Part shown: positions 35,369 to 45,232 of the stretch, one piece after another
Position numbering within the stretch: the stretch's first letter is position 1
Layout: every line of letters starts with the position of its first letter
DNA from: CAYMEV01 sp964389675 [NCBI: uncultured Candidatus Sumerlaeota bacterium]
GTDB lineage: Bacteria; CAYMEV01
Direction of reading: 5' to 3'
NCBI GenBank assembly: GCA_964389675.1
Contig: CAYMEV010000002.1
Coordinates: forward strand, 124,001-188,000
Length of the DNA: 64,000 bases
Made by a program: the position numbers and the translations under genes
Notes under the pieces: model-generated
What the model saw: the letters and a program-made list of their open reading frames with translations, nothing else
The model's database searches: none
What the model was told of the DNA's origin: nothing

Positions 35369-36604
35369 CTATAATAAATGTATTGCAAGGCCGCTTCTCA
35401 GCTTGGGTTCAAACCAGGTTGATTTTGGCGGCATAAGCTTCCCTGCATCAGCAATGGATATCAGCTCTTCTATCGAGGTGGGGAACATTGAGAAAGCAAC
35501 TGTAAATTCCCCGCTGTCCACAAGCCTGACAAGCTCCCTGGTGCCCCTGATTCCTCCGATAAAATCTATTCTTTCATCTTTTCTCGGGTCCTTGATCCCG
35601 AGTATGGCATCAAGCAGATTGTTCTGCAGGATACTGCAGTCAAGGCTATCAACCGGGTCATCCTGATTATATGTGTTTTTTTTCGGTTTAAGTGTGTACC
35701 ATTCACCCCTGAGATACATTGAAATATTATGAGGGCTTTCAGGTTCTGCTTTATCTGTTTTATCCAGAGAAAAGGATTTTTTTATCTCATTGAGGAAGGC
35801 ATCAGGTGACAGGCCATTCAGGTCCTTTACGGCCCTGTTGTAAGGGAGTATGTTCATCTGGTTGTCAGGGAAAATGACACACAGAAAATAATTATATTCC
35901 TCTTTTCCAGTATGCTGTCTGCTCTCAGCCTTTTTCATATTCATGATCCTGACAGCAGAGGCGCTTCTGTGATGCCCGTCAGCAACATAAAGGGGATTGA
36001 CAGACTGAAAAAGGCCGGTAATCTGATGGATTTTGCCTTTATCCCTTAAAACCCAGAAGGTATGTTCAATATCATCCTCTGAAACAAAATGATATTCAGG
36101 ATCCTCCGCTGATGCCATATCAACTATTTCATCAATTTTTGGGTCATGCCTGTAGGTTATAAAAACAGGCCCGGTCTGTGCATTAAGGGTCTGTATATGC
36201 CTGGTCCTGTCATTTTCCTTATCTTCTCTTGTTTTCTCATGTTTCTTTATAATGTCCTTCTCATAATCATCACATGAACAGCATGCGACGATGCCTATCT
36301 GACTGTGGCCCCCCATTTTCTGCCTGTACAGGTATATGTACTCCTCCGGGTCCTGGGTAAAAAAGCCGTCATCTATCATTTTATCGAGGTTTTCTTTGCC
36401 TTTTTTATATACCTTCTCGTCATAGAGGTTAATATTCTCCGGAAGGTCGATCTCAGGCTTATTTATATGCAGAAAGCTTATAGGGTTTCCTTCTGCAATC
36501 TTGCGAGCTTCCTGTGAGTTGATTACATCATAGGGATGACTTGCTATCCTGCGAACATACTCCTTTTTGGGACGAAGCCCTCTGAAAGGTTTAATAATTG
36601 ACAT
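35369..36604 (-). CDS. DUF1015 family protein
   Basis: A 411-residue cytosolic protein of the widespread DUF1015 family (function not established to my knowledge). The N-terminus IIKPFRGLRPKKEYVRRIASHPYDVIN is diagnostic, as is LYVADGHHRSASAVRIM near residue 210, a DGHHR motif resembling the ParB/sulfiredoxin-like nucleotide-binding fold. A strong AGGAGG lies about 8 nt before the ATG. It is divergent from the VanZ-like gene across 49 bp. In some genomes relatives cluster with serine-biosynthesis genes, but serC here is 23 kb away. Confidence 0.9.
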   Translation of the reverse strand: MSIIKPFRGLRPKKEYVRRIASHPYDVINSQEARKIAEGNPISFLHINKPEIDLPENINLYDEKVYKKGKENLDKMIDDGFFTQDPEEYIYLYRQKMGGHSQIGIVACCSCDDYEKDIIKKHEKTREDKENDRTRHIQTLNAQTGPVFITYRHDPKIDEIVDMASAEDPEYHFVSEDDIEHTFWVLRDKGKIHQITGLFQSVNPLYVADGHHRSASAVRIMNMKKAESRQHTGKEEYNYFLCVIFPDNQMNILPYNRAVKDLNGLSPDAFLNEIKKSFSLDKTDKAEPESPHNISMYLRGEWYTLKPKKNTYNQDDPVDSLDCSILQNNLLDAILGIKDPRKDERIDFIGGIRGTRELVRLVDSGEFTVAFSMFPTSIEELISIADAGKLMPPKSTWFEPKLRSGLAIHLL

Positions 36605-36653
36605 TTAGTTATACCTCCTGTAAATATTCACTGATAAAAGGTATAGAGATTTA

Positions 36654-37814
36654 ATGATCATTAGTCAAGAAAACAAAAAAGGGATTTTTTTATGCATTTC
36701 AGTCCTGTCAACGGCATTTATATGGTGTATAATACCTTTTGCACGTGATTTGTCCGTTATTTTCAATCTATTACAGGAAAAGGGCCTTTTTTTCCCTTTT
36801 TTAGCAGTATCATTTATTGCTGTCTGGTCGATTTCTTTCATTCTAATGAAAGATTATCTGAAGATAGTATTTCCAGGGATGCTTATTTCATTTGCATCCA
36901 TAGCAGTCCTTTTATACTTTATGATTAATATACCCATACTCCTTGAAAAGATTCACCTCCTGATGTATGGTGCTTTATCGGTATTTCTGTATTTTTACCT
37001 CCTGTTTTTATATGATAAGGTCTATTCAGCATTGCTTTCAGCAGCTGTAACATTTAATATCGGCCTTATTGACGAACTGATCCAGTATTTTGTCCCGAAC
37101 AGAGTTGGAGATTACAGGGATATCTTTTTTAATTCAGTATCTGCAGTAATCGGGCTTGCTGTCTTCTACCCCCTTACCGCATACATGAAAAAGAGGACCG
37201 GCTATAAATCCGTTATAGCAGTTTATATTCTGTTTATATTGTTTTTTTCCGGATCATTCTTCTTTATATCCTTTATTCACGGCTTTGGATATAAGCATCA
37301 TGACGGCAATATAGTATTCTTTTCAACATTCAGAAAAGGGGATCTGATTGAATACGATGCTGTAAACAGGGGTTTATACGATAAAGAAGTCCGTGGCCTT
37401 ACAGGTGTAAAGATGAGTGATTATTTAGAAGCTTTCAGCAGAAGGAAGGACCCTTATATTTATGAGCTGATCATAAGAATCTACCGATATATTTCCTTTA
37501 AGAACAAAATAGAAGATGACACTATTGGCAAAAAGGAGATATTAAGGCTGGAAAACAGCTTAAAAGGCGAAGAATATATTCTTCGCACCTATTTTAGGAA
37601 TGGCATAAAACCTCTGGAAAATGAGGTTTTTAATCTTAAATTGAAACAAAACCCCCGCGGGAATGGTAAATATAAGAGCATGATACTGGATGACATTTTT
37701 TATTATTGTTCCAGGCCGGTTCTTGGTGCTTTTTTGCTGATAATCCAGGCAATTGTCGGAATAATTTTATATTACTGGTTTGTAATCAAAGGACAGAAAA
37801 TATTAAAAGCATAA
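36654..37814 (+). CDS. VanZ-like membrane protein with extra C-terminal region
   Basis: A 386-residue membrane protein. Residues 10-190 hold five to six TM helices and the VanZ-like motif: IDELIQYFVPNRVGDYRDIFFNSVSAVIG near residues 143-170 (Asp-Glu, Gln, Arg, Asp and Asn conserved as in VanZ). After TM6 at about residue 200 comes a soluble region of about 130 residues (FSTFRKGDLIEYDAVNRG), then a final TM helix near the C-terminus. VanZ confers low-level teicoplanin resistance in enterococci, but most relatives have no proven role. The ATG is used without a clear Shine-Dalgarno. Confidence 0.75.
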   Translation: MIISQENKKGIFLCISVLSTAFIWCIIPFARDLSVIFNLLQEKGLFFPFLAVSFIAVWSISFILMKDYLKIVFPGMLISFASIAVLLYFMINIPILLEKIHLLMYGALSVFLYFYLLFLYDKVYSALLSAAVTFNIGLIDELIQYFVPNRVGDYRDIFFNSVSAVIGLAVFYPLTAYMKKRTGYKSVIAVYILFILFFSGSFFFISFIHGFGYKHHDGNIVFFSTFRKGDLIEYDAVNRGLYDKEVRGLTGVKMSDYLEAFSRRKDPYIYELIIRIYRYISFKNKIEDDTIGKKEILRLENSLKGEEYILRTYFRNGIKPLENEVFNLKLKQNPRGNGKYKSMILDDIFYYCSRPVLGAFLLIIQAIVGIILYYWFVIKGQKILKA

Positions 37815-37829
37815 AAATTTCCGGTGATA

Positions 37830-37859
37830 TTGACTTTAGCCATTAGATTGCTGTATAAT
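37830..37859 (+). promoter_or_regulatory. Sigma-70 type promoter for mutS2-dnaG-rpoD
   Basis: TTGACT (37830-37835), 18 nt, TATAAT (37854-37859). Transcription would start about 35 nt before the mutS2 ATG, whose AAAGGA site lies in between. Downstream gaps are 18 and 12 nt, so it could drive all three genes. Confidence 0.75.
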
Positions 37860-37899
37860 TATCTCAAGTTTCTGCACACCTTATTAAAGGAATTAATAT

Positions 37900-40281
37900 A
37901 TGGATAATAAATTTGATATAAAAAGCCTCGAACTGGCTTTAATCCTTGATCATATTTCAGAATATCTCTTCACAGCCGGTGGGAAAAACATTTTATACAA
38001 TGTCAGACCTCTGGGCAGCATAGAAGATATAAACAGATCTCTCGATTTTTTCAGACAATGCATGAGTTTTTATAACAGGCATTCATCCCTGTTAAGCTTC
38101 GATATGCCTGATTCCCTTGATTTTACCGGAAGGATTACCTATGAATGTATTCTGGAAGCGGAGGATTTCCTTGGGATCATCACTGTTATAAATACTTCAG
38201 GCAGACTGAAATCAGCGTTAAAAAGGGCATCAGATGAAAGACAGGATATACTGGAGAAATACTGCAGGGATCTTGATGAACTGACAGATCTAAAGCAATC
38301 GATCTGCCAGGTATTTGATGATGAGGGGAATATAAAGGACAATGCGTCCAAGCTTCTTCGGAGCCTTAGAAGGGAAAAGCTGTCTGCAGAGAATAATATC
38401 AGGGATAAACTCAGGAAATTCATCAATGATAATGCAAACAGGGACATAATCCAGGACTCCTATATAACAAGCAGAAATGAGAGATATGTAATTCCGGTAA
38501 AGAGCAGCTTCTTTAAGTTTTATAAAGGTATTGTACAGGATAAGTCATCATCAGGGATTACATCATTTGTCGAGCCTGATTTCATAGTATCTGATAATAA
38601 TCGGAAAAAGGAGATTGAGATAGAAGAAAGGAACGAGCTGCTCAGGATATTAAAGGATCTCAGCAGAAAGGTCAAAGAGGCAAGTGGCGGTATCCTTAAG
38701 AATATTGACATAATTCATCGCCTTGATTTTGGTTTTGGAATATCAGCCCTCAGCTTTAAACATTATTATAATATTCCATTTGTAGGCGAAGATTCAGTAA
38801 TTGATCTAAAATCTGCCAGACATCCGTTATTGATATTCATAAAGGGATATGATGAAACAATTCCAGTTGATATAAAGATTGAAGATGAAAAGAGGATTGT
38901 TGTCATAACCGGCCCGAACACCGGAGGAAAGACTGTTGCCCTTAAGACAGTAGGGCTGATCTGCCTTATGGCAAACTGCGGCCTTCCTGTGCCTGCAGAA
39001 CCGGATTCTGTTCTGCCTCTTCTTGATTATATAATGTGTGATATCGGGGATGAACAGAATATTAACCAGAATTTGTCCACATTTTCTTCTCATATCACCA
39101 GGATAAGCAGGTTTCTGGAATATGCAAACAGCAGGAGCTTGATTCTCATAGATGAGATTGGAGCTGGTACAGACCCTAAAGAAGGTTCAGCTCTCGGAAT
39201 AGCCATTCTTGAATATTTGAGATCAAAAAAATCAATTGTTATTACTTCAACACATTATGGAACAATTAAGGCATTTGCTCATTTCAGAAAAGGCTATCTC
39301 ACCTCAATGGTCGAATTCAATAAGGATACCCTAAAGCCTACTTACAGGCTGATTACAGGAGAAGTAGGGCATAGCAATGCAATATATATAGCTGGAAAGA
39401 TAGGCCTGAAAAAAGAGGTTATTGATATTGCCGAACAGCACCTTGGCGAAAAGGAAAAGGATATTGAAAGGCTGATAAACAGCCTTGAAGAAAAGAATAA
39501 AAACCTCTCTGAGAGGCTCTCTGAGCTGGAGCATGAGAAATCAGAATTCAGAAAACAGCAGAAGAAGCAGAGAAATATACTAAAAGACCGTTACCAGGTT
39601 ATCTTTGAGATCGAAAAAAGAAGGCTTGAGGAGATCGATGGACTTTTAGGCAGGACCCGGGCCGTGCTGAACAAAAAAAAGAAGAGCAGGGCAGCCGGCA
39701 GTGAACAAAAATCTCCAAGAGAAGACATTGTGGAAATCCAGGAGAGTGCTGAAAGGATCAGAGAAGAGATTGTAAAAAACTCAGATATCAATCTGCCTGA
39801 TAATGACTATGAATCCCACAACTGCATCCCAGAACCTGGCAGTTATGTGAAAATAAAGAATTTCAGCGGGGATTTTCAGATACAGAATGTGGACAGAAAG
39901 AATAATGAATATGAGGTTGTACTGAATAATGTGAGAATGAAGATAAAAGAGGATGATATAGAAAGGGTAGTGTCGGGGGGCAACAGGATAAATAAACAGT
40001 CTGCGGATGCATTCCTGGACCATTACGGATCAAGGCCGGTAGCAAACGAGATTAATATTATAGGTATGGATGCCGAAAATGCAATAAGGACTGTTGAAAG
40101 CATCATTGATGATGCATATTCTGCAGGGAAACCATATATAAGGATTATTCACGGGCTTGGGGAAGGTATTCTCAGGGAGGCGGTAAGAGAGTATCTTAAA
40201 ACAAGGAACGAGATTAAGGAGATTATCAGAGGTGAAATTGTATATAAAAATTCAGGTATTACAGAAGCAGTCTTTTTTTGA
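37900..40281 (+). CDS. mutS2: MutS2 ATPase/nuclease
   Basis: A 793-residue MutS2: clamp and lever regions at residues 1-300, an ABC-type ATPase at about 310-520 with Walker A TGPNTGGKTVALK near residue 338, Walker B LILIDEIGAGTDPKEGSALG and STHYG, a Glu/Lys-rich coiled coil at about 520-650, and a C-terminal Smr domain at about 710-780 (IRIIHGLGEGILREAVREYL). The mismatch-recognition domain of MutS is absent, as expected. The Smr start NIIGMDAENA departs from the usual LDLRG. In other bacteria MutS2 limits recombination or splits collided ribosomes; which applies here is unknown. Confidence 0.93.
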   Translation: MDNKFDIKSLELALILDHISEYLFTAGGKNILYNVRPLGSIEDINRSLDFFRQCMSFYNRHSSLLSFDMPDSLDFTGRITYECILEAEDFLGIITVINTSGRLKSALKRASDERQDILEKYCRDLDELTDLKQSICQVFDDEGNIKDNASKLLRSLRREKLSAENNIRDKLRKFINDNANRDIIQDSYITSRNERYVIPVKSSFFKFYKGIVQDKSSSGITSFVEPDFIVSDNNRKKEIEIEERNELLRILKDLSRKVKEASGGILKNIDIIHRLDFGFGISALSFKHYYNIPFVGEDSVIDLKSARHPLLIFIKGYDETIPVDIKIEDEKRIVVITGPNTGGKTVALKTVGLICLMANCGLPVPAEPDSVLPLLDYIMCDIGDEQNINQNLSTFSSHITRISRFLEYANSRSLILIDEIGAGTDPKEGSALGIAILEYLRSKKSIVITSTHYGTIKAFAHFRKGYLTSMVEFNKDTLKPTYRLITGEVGHSNAIYIAGKIGLKKEVIDIAEQHLGEKEKDIERLINSLEEKNKNLSERLSELEHEKSEFRKQQKKQRNILKDRYQVIFEIEKRRLEEIDGLLGRTRAVLNKKKKSRAAGSEQKSPREDIVEIQESAERIREEIVKNSDINLPDNDYESHNCIPEPGSYVKIKNFSGDFQIQNVDRKNNEYEVVLNNVRMKIKEDDIERVVSGGNRINKQSADAFLDHYGSRPVANEINIIGMDAENAIRTVESIIDDAYSAGKPYIRIIHGLGEGILREAVREYLKTRNEIKEIIRGEIVYKNSGITEAVFF

Positions 40282-40299
40282 GGTATGTTTTAGCTTGGC

Positions 40300-42036
40300 A
40301 TGAAAGATGATATTGTCAGAACTATAAAGGAATCAGTAGATATAGTCGACCTTATTTCTTCATATGTGAACCTGGAAAGAAAATCGGATAAATATTATGG
40401 GTTGTGCCCTTTCCACAATGAAAGCAAACCTTCCTTCACCGTGGACCAGGAAAAGGGATTTTATTATTGTTTCGGGTGCCAGAGGGGTGGTGATCTTATA
40501 AAATTTGTTGAATCCATTGAAAACATGGAGTTTATGGAAGCTGTGCATTTCATATGTGAAAAATATAATATAAAAGTAAATAAGGAGTGGAAAAAATCGA
40601 AAAAGGATATAAATTATCTCTTTGAGATAAACAGAAAAGCCCTGCAGGTATTTTTTTCCAACCTGTTAAATACTAAGGAAGGTCAAAAGGCCATTGCCTA
40701 CATTAAAGCAAGGGGCATTCTGCAGAAGACAGTAGATGATTTTTCTCTCGGCTATTCCATGGATTCATGGAATTCCCTGTATAATATCCTGCATTCAGAA
40801 TATACAGATGCTGAGCTGGAAACATCAGGGCTGTTCAAGAAAAATGACAGGGGCTACCTCTATGATGCTTACAGAAATAGAGTAATATTCCCCATCAGAG
40901 ATATCCATGGAAGGGTTATAGGTTTTGGAGGCAGAATAATCGGTGACGGAGAAAAGGAGGCAAAATATATCAATTCACCCAAAACCGATCTTTATGAAAA
41001 GGGAAAGAACCTTTACGGCCTTGACATTACAAGGAAAGAGATCTCAAGGCTTGGTTCTGCTGTTTTAGTTGAGGGTTATCTTGATGCTATATCGGTTTAT
41101 CAGGCTGGAATCAGGAATGTGTGTGCATGCCTGGGTACAGCCCTTACAGAATCTCAGATTAAGCTTCTGAAACGATACTGCAAAATATTCTATATATGCT
41201 TTGATTCTGATTCAGCAGGTGTTAAAAGCGCTTTGTCAAACTTTGATTTATTTCAGGAATATGAAATTGACAGTTACTATATTGATATCAGGCCCTCAAA
41301 AGATCCTGATGAGTTTATTAAGAAATTCGGAGCAGATGCCTTTTCAGAAAGGATGAAGGAATCACTATCCCTGGAGGATATTGTGATAAGAAAGTATATG
41401 GACAGCATTGTCAGTGATAAAAAAAGTCTTGACAAAGGTCTTTTTATGGATACTATGGCAAGACTTTTGTCAATAAAGGATTATATTAAAAGATATAAAT
41501 ATTTTGAGGAACTGGCTTCCTTGCTGAATACAAGCAGTGATTCAATGCTCAGGGAATACAAACGAACTGCAAGATTCAGGAATATCAAAGGAAGGCCTGC
41601 AAGGTCAGATCATACAGATGAGCCTGTGATTCCTCAAAAAGAAATAAAGGTATTGAAGGCATTATTTCTTATGACCAGGGAGGAAATGGATTACTTTCAG
41701 GAAAGCTTATATGAAATTATTTCATTAAATTCCCCGATACGAGTTCTTTTCAGGAATGTATATGACAGTGGCAAAAATGCGACTTTCTCTGAACTTAAAG
41801 AGAAGATACCATTTATGGATGAAAAAATTGCCGGTATAATTGTCAGAATTGAACAGGAGCTTGAAAATATTTCGGAGGAAGGCAAAATGGAGCTAAAAGA
41901 AAGTATATTTTTAAAACTTCTTAAAGCCAAACTCGGTATATTACAAAAAAAAATCTCTTCCGAGAGTGATAAGAAAGTGCTTGAAGACCTTCTAAAAGAA
42001 AAGATCGAGTTAAAGAGAAGATTACTAAAAACATGA
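40300..42036 (+). CDS. dnaG: DNA primase
   Basis: Makes RNA primers for replication. The 578-residue protein has the N-terminal zinc motif (LCPFHNESKPSF, then YYCFGCQRGGD; CxxH and CxxC), the catalytic core with FPIRDIHGRVIGFGGR, and the TOPRIM motif LVEGYLDAISVYQAG, then FDSDSAG. The C-terminal helicase-binding part is divergent. It lies between mutS2 and rpoD on one strand; the dnaG-rpoD pair is a classic macromolecular synthesis operon. Confidence 0.95.
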   Translation: MKDDIVRTIKESVDIVDLISSYVNLERKSDKYYGLCPFHNESKPSFTVDQEKGFYYCFGCQRGGDLIKFVESIENMEFMEAVHFICEKYNIKVNKEWKKSKKDINYLFEINRKALQVFFSNLLNTKEGQKAIAYIKARGILQKTVDDFSLGYSMDSWNSLYNILHSEYTDAELETSGLFKKNDRGYLYDAYRNRVIFPIRDIHGRVIGFGGRIIGDGEKEAKYINSPKTDLYEKGKNLYGLDITRKEISRLGSAVLVEGYLDAISVYQAGIRNVCACLGTALTESQIKLLKRYCKIFYICFDSDSAGVKSALSNFDLFQEYEIDSYYIDIRPSKDPDEFIKKFGADAFSERMKESLSLEDIVIRKYMDSIVSDKKSLDKGLFMDTMARLLSIKDYIKRYKYFEELASLLNTSSDSMLREYKRTARFRNIKGRPARSDHTDEPVIPQKEIKVLKALFLMTREEMDYFQESLYEIISLNSPIRVLFRNVYDSGKNATFSELKEKIPFMDEKIAGIIVRIEQELENISEEGKMELKESIFLKLLKAKLGILQKKISSESDKKVLEDLLKEKIELKRRLLKT

Positions 42037-42048
42037 GGGGGGTAGTAA

Positions 42049-43845
42049 ATGTCGGACAATTATAATTTTAAGGAAATAAGCAAATTGATATCCTTGGGAA
42101 AAGAGAACGGCTATCTTACTTTTGAACAGGTAAGCGATATTTTGCCTGATGAGCTTAACACCCCTGATAAGCTTACTGAAATATGCGGGATTATTGATGA
42201 AAATAATATTGAACTTATATCAAAGAATGAAGAACAGAACAGGACCAAGATGTATCAGGAAGAAGAAAAGGATGATATTATAGAGACTGCAAATCTGCCT
42301 GCAGTGAAGACTATCGGTTATGAACCTTTGAGGATGTATTTCAAGGAGATGGGGAAGGTCCCTCTCTTAACCAGGGATGGTGAGGTTGAACTGGCGAAAA
42401 GGATAGAGCGTGCAAAAGAAGACCTGCAGGGGGCCTTATGCAACTGTATCCTTGTTGTTGAAGAACTTTTTGTAATGGCTAAAAGACTCAAGCAAAACCA
42501 GATAAAAATACTGGACATAATCAAGAATGCTTCAGAGATTGAAGATGAAGAAGAGATCGATGATCTCGATGATATCGCAGAAGGCCTTCTTGAAGAAGAG
42601 GATAATGAGGTCAAAACTCTTGCAGATCAGCTTACAGCGGAATTTTATGAAAAGGTTGATAAGATAAAGAAGCTTCATCAAAGATTGAAGCCCATTCTTG
42701 AAAAGGATATAAAAAATGCAGGTAATATTAACAGGGATCTGGTATATAAATATCAATCGCAGATTAGACAGCATTTTGCTGAAATACCATTTACAGACAA
42801 TATTATAAATCAGTTTGTAAACATAATACGCGAACTCAATACAAGGATTATTTCTGCAAATAACTGTATAAATGCTGTAGATTCCAGATTCGGCATGCCT
42901 CTGAACAAGTACAAGCAATTTTTAAAGACAAAGGAAATGGATGAAAGCTTCAAAGTCCCGGATATTTCATTAAAGTATGAGGATATTGAGGAATATGAAA
43001 AGAAGGTCAGGAATGCCCGCAGGAAAAAGAGAAGAGCTGAAATTGAGAGCCTTTTGAGAGAAGATGAGATAAGGAACATCCTTATGACCATAGAGGTTGC
43101 TAATGAACAGGCCGAAGAAGCAAAAGCAAAGCTGGTTCAGGCGAACTTAAGGCTGGTTGTTTCTCTTGCAAAAAAATATACCAACAGGGGCCTTCACTTC
43201 AGCGACCTTATCCAGGAGGGCAATATAGGCCTTATGAAAGCTGTTGATAAATTTGAGTACAGGAGGGGCTACAAGTTCTCAACATATGCTACATGGTGGA
43301 TCAGGCAGGCTATAACCAGGTCCATTGCAGATCAGTCCCGTACAATTAGAATTCCCGTCCACATGATAGAAACAATAAATAAGCTGCTGAAAATATCCAG
43401 GAAACTTGTCCAGGAAAACGGAAGAGAGCCAAGTGTTGATGAAATAGCTGAAAAGATGGACCTGCCTGTTATAAAGGTAAGAAAAATACTTAAAATTGCA
43501 CAGGAACCTATTTCACTTGAAACCCCGATTGGTGAGGAAGAAGACAGCCATCTCGGGGATTTCATAGAAGATTCAAAAGCCATTAACCCTGAAAAATCAG
43601 TTGTTGTCGATAATCTTCAAAAGATCATGGACAGGCTCCTGAAAACATTAACTTTCCGTGAAGAGCTTGTCATACGCAAGCGTTTCGGCATTGCAAATGA
43701 ACTGGAATCCACACTTGAAGATGTGGGAAAGGAATTTGCCGTGACAAGAGAAAGAATAAGGCAGATCGAATCCAAGGCCCTGAGAAAGCTGAGGCATCCA
43801 TCGCGTTCAAAGAAACTGAAACCATTTCAGAATAATATAAGATAG
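42049..43845 (+). CDS. rpoD: Primary sigma factor RpoD (sigma-70)
   Basis: The 598-residue housekeeping sigma factor. Region 1.1 is at residues 1-80, region 1.2 at about 85-120 ([19 protein letters not shown]), an acidic non-conserved stretch follows ([11 protein letters not shown]), and region 2 is at about 360-440 ([17 protein letters not shown] and [19 protein letters not shown]). Region 4 ends with [20 protein letters not shown], the -35-binding HTH. All domains are intact, matching the strong TTGACT/TATAAT promoters elsewhere in the window. GAGGGGGG lies 7 nt before the ATG. It abuts the convergent GT-C-like gene by 1 nt. Confidence 0.97.
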   Translation: MSDNYNFKEISKLISLGKENGYLTFEQVSDILPDELNTPDKLTEICGIIDENNIELISKNEEQNRTKMYQEEEKDDIIETANLPAVKTIGYEPLRMYFKEMGKVPLLTRDGEVELAKRIERAKEDLQGALCNCILVVEELFVMAKRLKQNQIKILDIIKNASEIEDEEEIDDLDDIAEGLLEEEDNEVKTLADQLTAEFYEKVDKIKKLHQRLKPILEKDIKNAGNINRDLVYKYQSQIRQHFAEIPFTDNIINQFVNIIRELNTRIISANNCINAVDSRFGMPLNKYKQFLKTKEMDESFKVPDISLKYEDIEEYEKKVRNARRKKRRAEIESLLREDEIRNILMTIEVANEQAEEAKAKLVQANLRLVVSLAKKYTNRGLHFSDLIQEGNIGLMKAVDKFEYRRGYKFSTYATWWIRQAITRSIADQSRTIRIPVHMIETINKLLKISRKLVQENGREPSVDEIAEKMDLPVIKVRKILKIAQEPISLETPIGEEEDSHLGDFIEDSKAINPEKSVVVDNLQKIMDRLLKTLTFREELVIRKRFGIANELESTLEDVGKEFAVTRERIRQIESKALRKLRHPSRSKKLKPFQNNIR

Positions 43846-43846
43846 C

Positions 43847-45175
43847 TCAGGGGTTCAATAGTTCTTTTTCTGATACAGGCCTTAATGATGCGCTGTAAAT
43901 GTCCTTTATAAATACCGCTGCTGATAAGACTATCAGTGGGTCGAAAGGGATTCTGAACCTTGTATCTGAATTCAGTAATACAGATGTCAGATAAAATGAG
44001 AGAAGTATTATATTTATAAAAACCAGCCTTTTCTTGAGTATATTAATTACTGAGACACAGACAGCCCCTGATAACAGCATCAGTGATAAAAAAGGGCTGA
44101 GAAATCCTCTGGCAGGGATTTTGAATAAAATGGATGCCCTTATAAGCGTCATATTCAGATAATTGACCGGGTCTTTTAATATAATGCCTGCAAGGTGTTT
44201 TTTTATTTCATTCTGGCGGGATACTTCGCTATATCCCTTGATATCCGGAAAATCATAGAGATATTCTCTTTTTAATGCATGATGCAGTGCCATGTCCTCA
44301 AGGGGATTCAGCTCCTTTTTGTCCTGATAGAGAAAAACGGGATTATTCCTTGCCCAGAGTGTTATCGCCCCTTTTGTAGGAAATACGACAATTGAATTAA
44401 AAACATAGTAGTTTCTTATGACCCATGGAGCAGTGAACAGGCATATTATGACCAGTATGACTGCCAGGTATCTCTTTCTGTTCCTGCAGTATCTAAATAA
44501 TACAGCAGGGAAAAGGATAAATATGCTCTGGGATTTAGTGAGAAAAGCAAATGATGCCAGTAATCCAATGATCAAGGATGTTCTTAAGTGGCTGCTTTTA
44601 ACTTCATGAGACTCAAGGGCAAAAACAGCCAAGCTGATAATAAATAAAAACAGTGTTTCAGACATTATTTTCTGGTTATAAATCATGTTTAAAGGCAGGA
44701 ACGCGATGAAAGTCCATACAAGCAGCAGGGATTGCCTGGAGTGGAAATAAGACTTTGAAAGCCTGATAAGGAAAAGCATGGCAAAAAAATAAAGCAGTGA
44801 GTTCATTAATTTTATCAGTATTATCTGCCTTGACAGTGCTCCCAGCAGGCTTATAATTATCGGGAACAGGGGTTCCCAGAATGCAGTCTTTGAACCGGTT
44901 TTTACTGTAGCCCTGAAATAATCATCTTTTATATCAGCTGTCCCTACAGTCTCTGAAAATGCTTTTCCCTTGTCAGACATATCTTTTTCAGAAACCTTTA
45001 TATCAGGCATTATAAATTCTTTGTGCTTTATTATATTATTCCTGAGGCTAATATATATAAGCTGGTCCTCAACCGGGAAAACCAGGCTGTTGGCTGATAA
45101 AATATTTATAAATAAGCTGACAGCGAGAAGCAGGGCCAAAAAACAGCAGGAAAAATTATCTTGTTGATTTTGCAT
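43847..45175 (-). CDS. GT-C-like membrane glycosyltransferase
   Basis: A 442-residue protein with about 10 TM helices. The first extracytoplasmic loop has VFPVEDQLIYISLRN, an acidic ED motif in the GT-C position, followed by WEPLFPIIISLLGAL typical of the GT39/ArnT/PMT-like family. Substrate probably a polyprenyl-linked sugar; acceptor unknown. I chose the ATG at 45175 because a TATAAT (45190-45185 on this strand) ends 9 nt before it; the upstream ATG at 45202 would lie before this -10. The promoter abuts a 22-bp palindrome. Confidence 0.72.
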   Translation of the reverse strand: MQNQQDNFSCCFLALLLAVSLFINILSANSLVFPVEDQLIYISLRNNIIKHKEFIMPDIKVSEKDMSDKGKAFSETVGTADIKDDYFRATVKTGSKTAFWEPLFPIIISLLGALSRQIILIKLMNSLLYFFAMLFLIRLSKSYFHSRQSLLLVWTFIAFLPLNMIYNQKIMSETLFLFIISLAVFALESHEVKSSHLRTSLIIGLLASFAFLTKSQSIFILFPAVLFRYCRNRKRYLAVILVIICLFTAPWVIRNYYVFNSIVVFPTKGAITLWARNNPVFLYQDKKELNPLEDMALHHALKREYLYDFPDIKGYSEVSRQNEIKKHLAGIILKDPVNYLNMTLIRASILFKIPARGFLSPFLSLMLLSGAVCVSVINILKKRLVFINIILLSFYLTSVLLNSDTRFRIPFDPLIVLSAAVFIKDIYSASLRPVSEKELLNP

Positions 45176-45190
45176 GATATAAGCATTATA

Positions 45191-45212
45191 TTTTATTTTC
45201 ATGAAAATAAAA
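45191..45212. promoter_or_regulatory. 22-bp perfect palindrome, candidate operator
   Basis: TTTTATTTTC-AT-GAAAATAAAA is a perfect inverted repeat of 22 bp. It lies between the divergent GT-C-like gene and the NtrC-type regulator. On the minus strand it abuts TATAAT (45190-45185); on the plus strand GATAAT (45221-45226) is 8 nt away. A dimeric regulator bound here could control both genes. Confidence 0.6.
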
Positions 45213-45232
45213 AGGAATTTGATAATTGCCCT

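Noticed and set aside
35406-35415. GGTTCAAACC, resembling a tRNA T-loop stem
   Set aside because: It lies inside the DUF1015 coding region and no acceptor, D or anticodon stem can be built around it.
35322-35666. Antisense reading frame of 114 codons opposite the DUF1015 gene
   Set aside because: No ribosome site, Ser/Leu-rich shadow composition, and overlap with a clear coding region.
45161-45232. N-terminal extension of the NtrC-type regulator
   Set aside because: No domain support; the receiver begins at the ATG at 45233, and the extension overlaps the palindrome.
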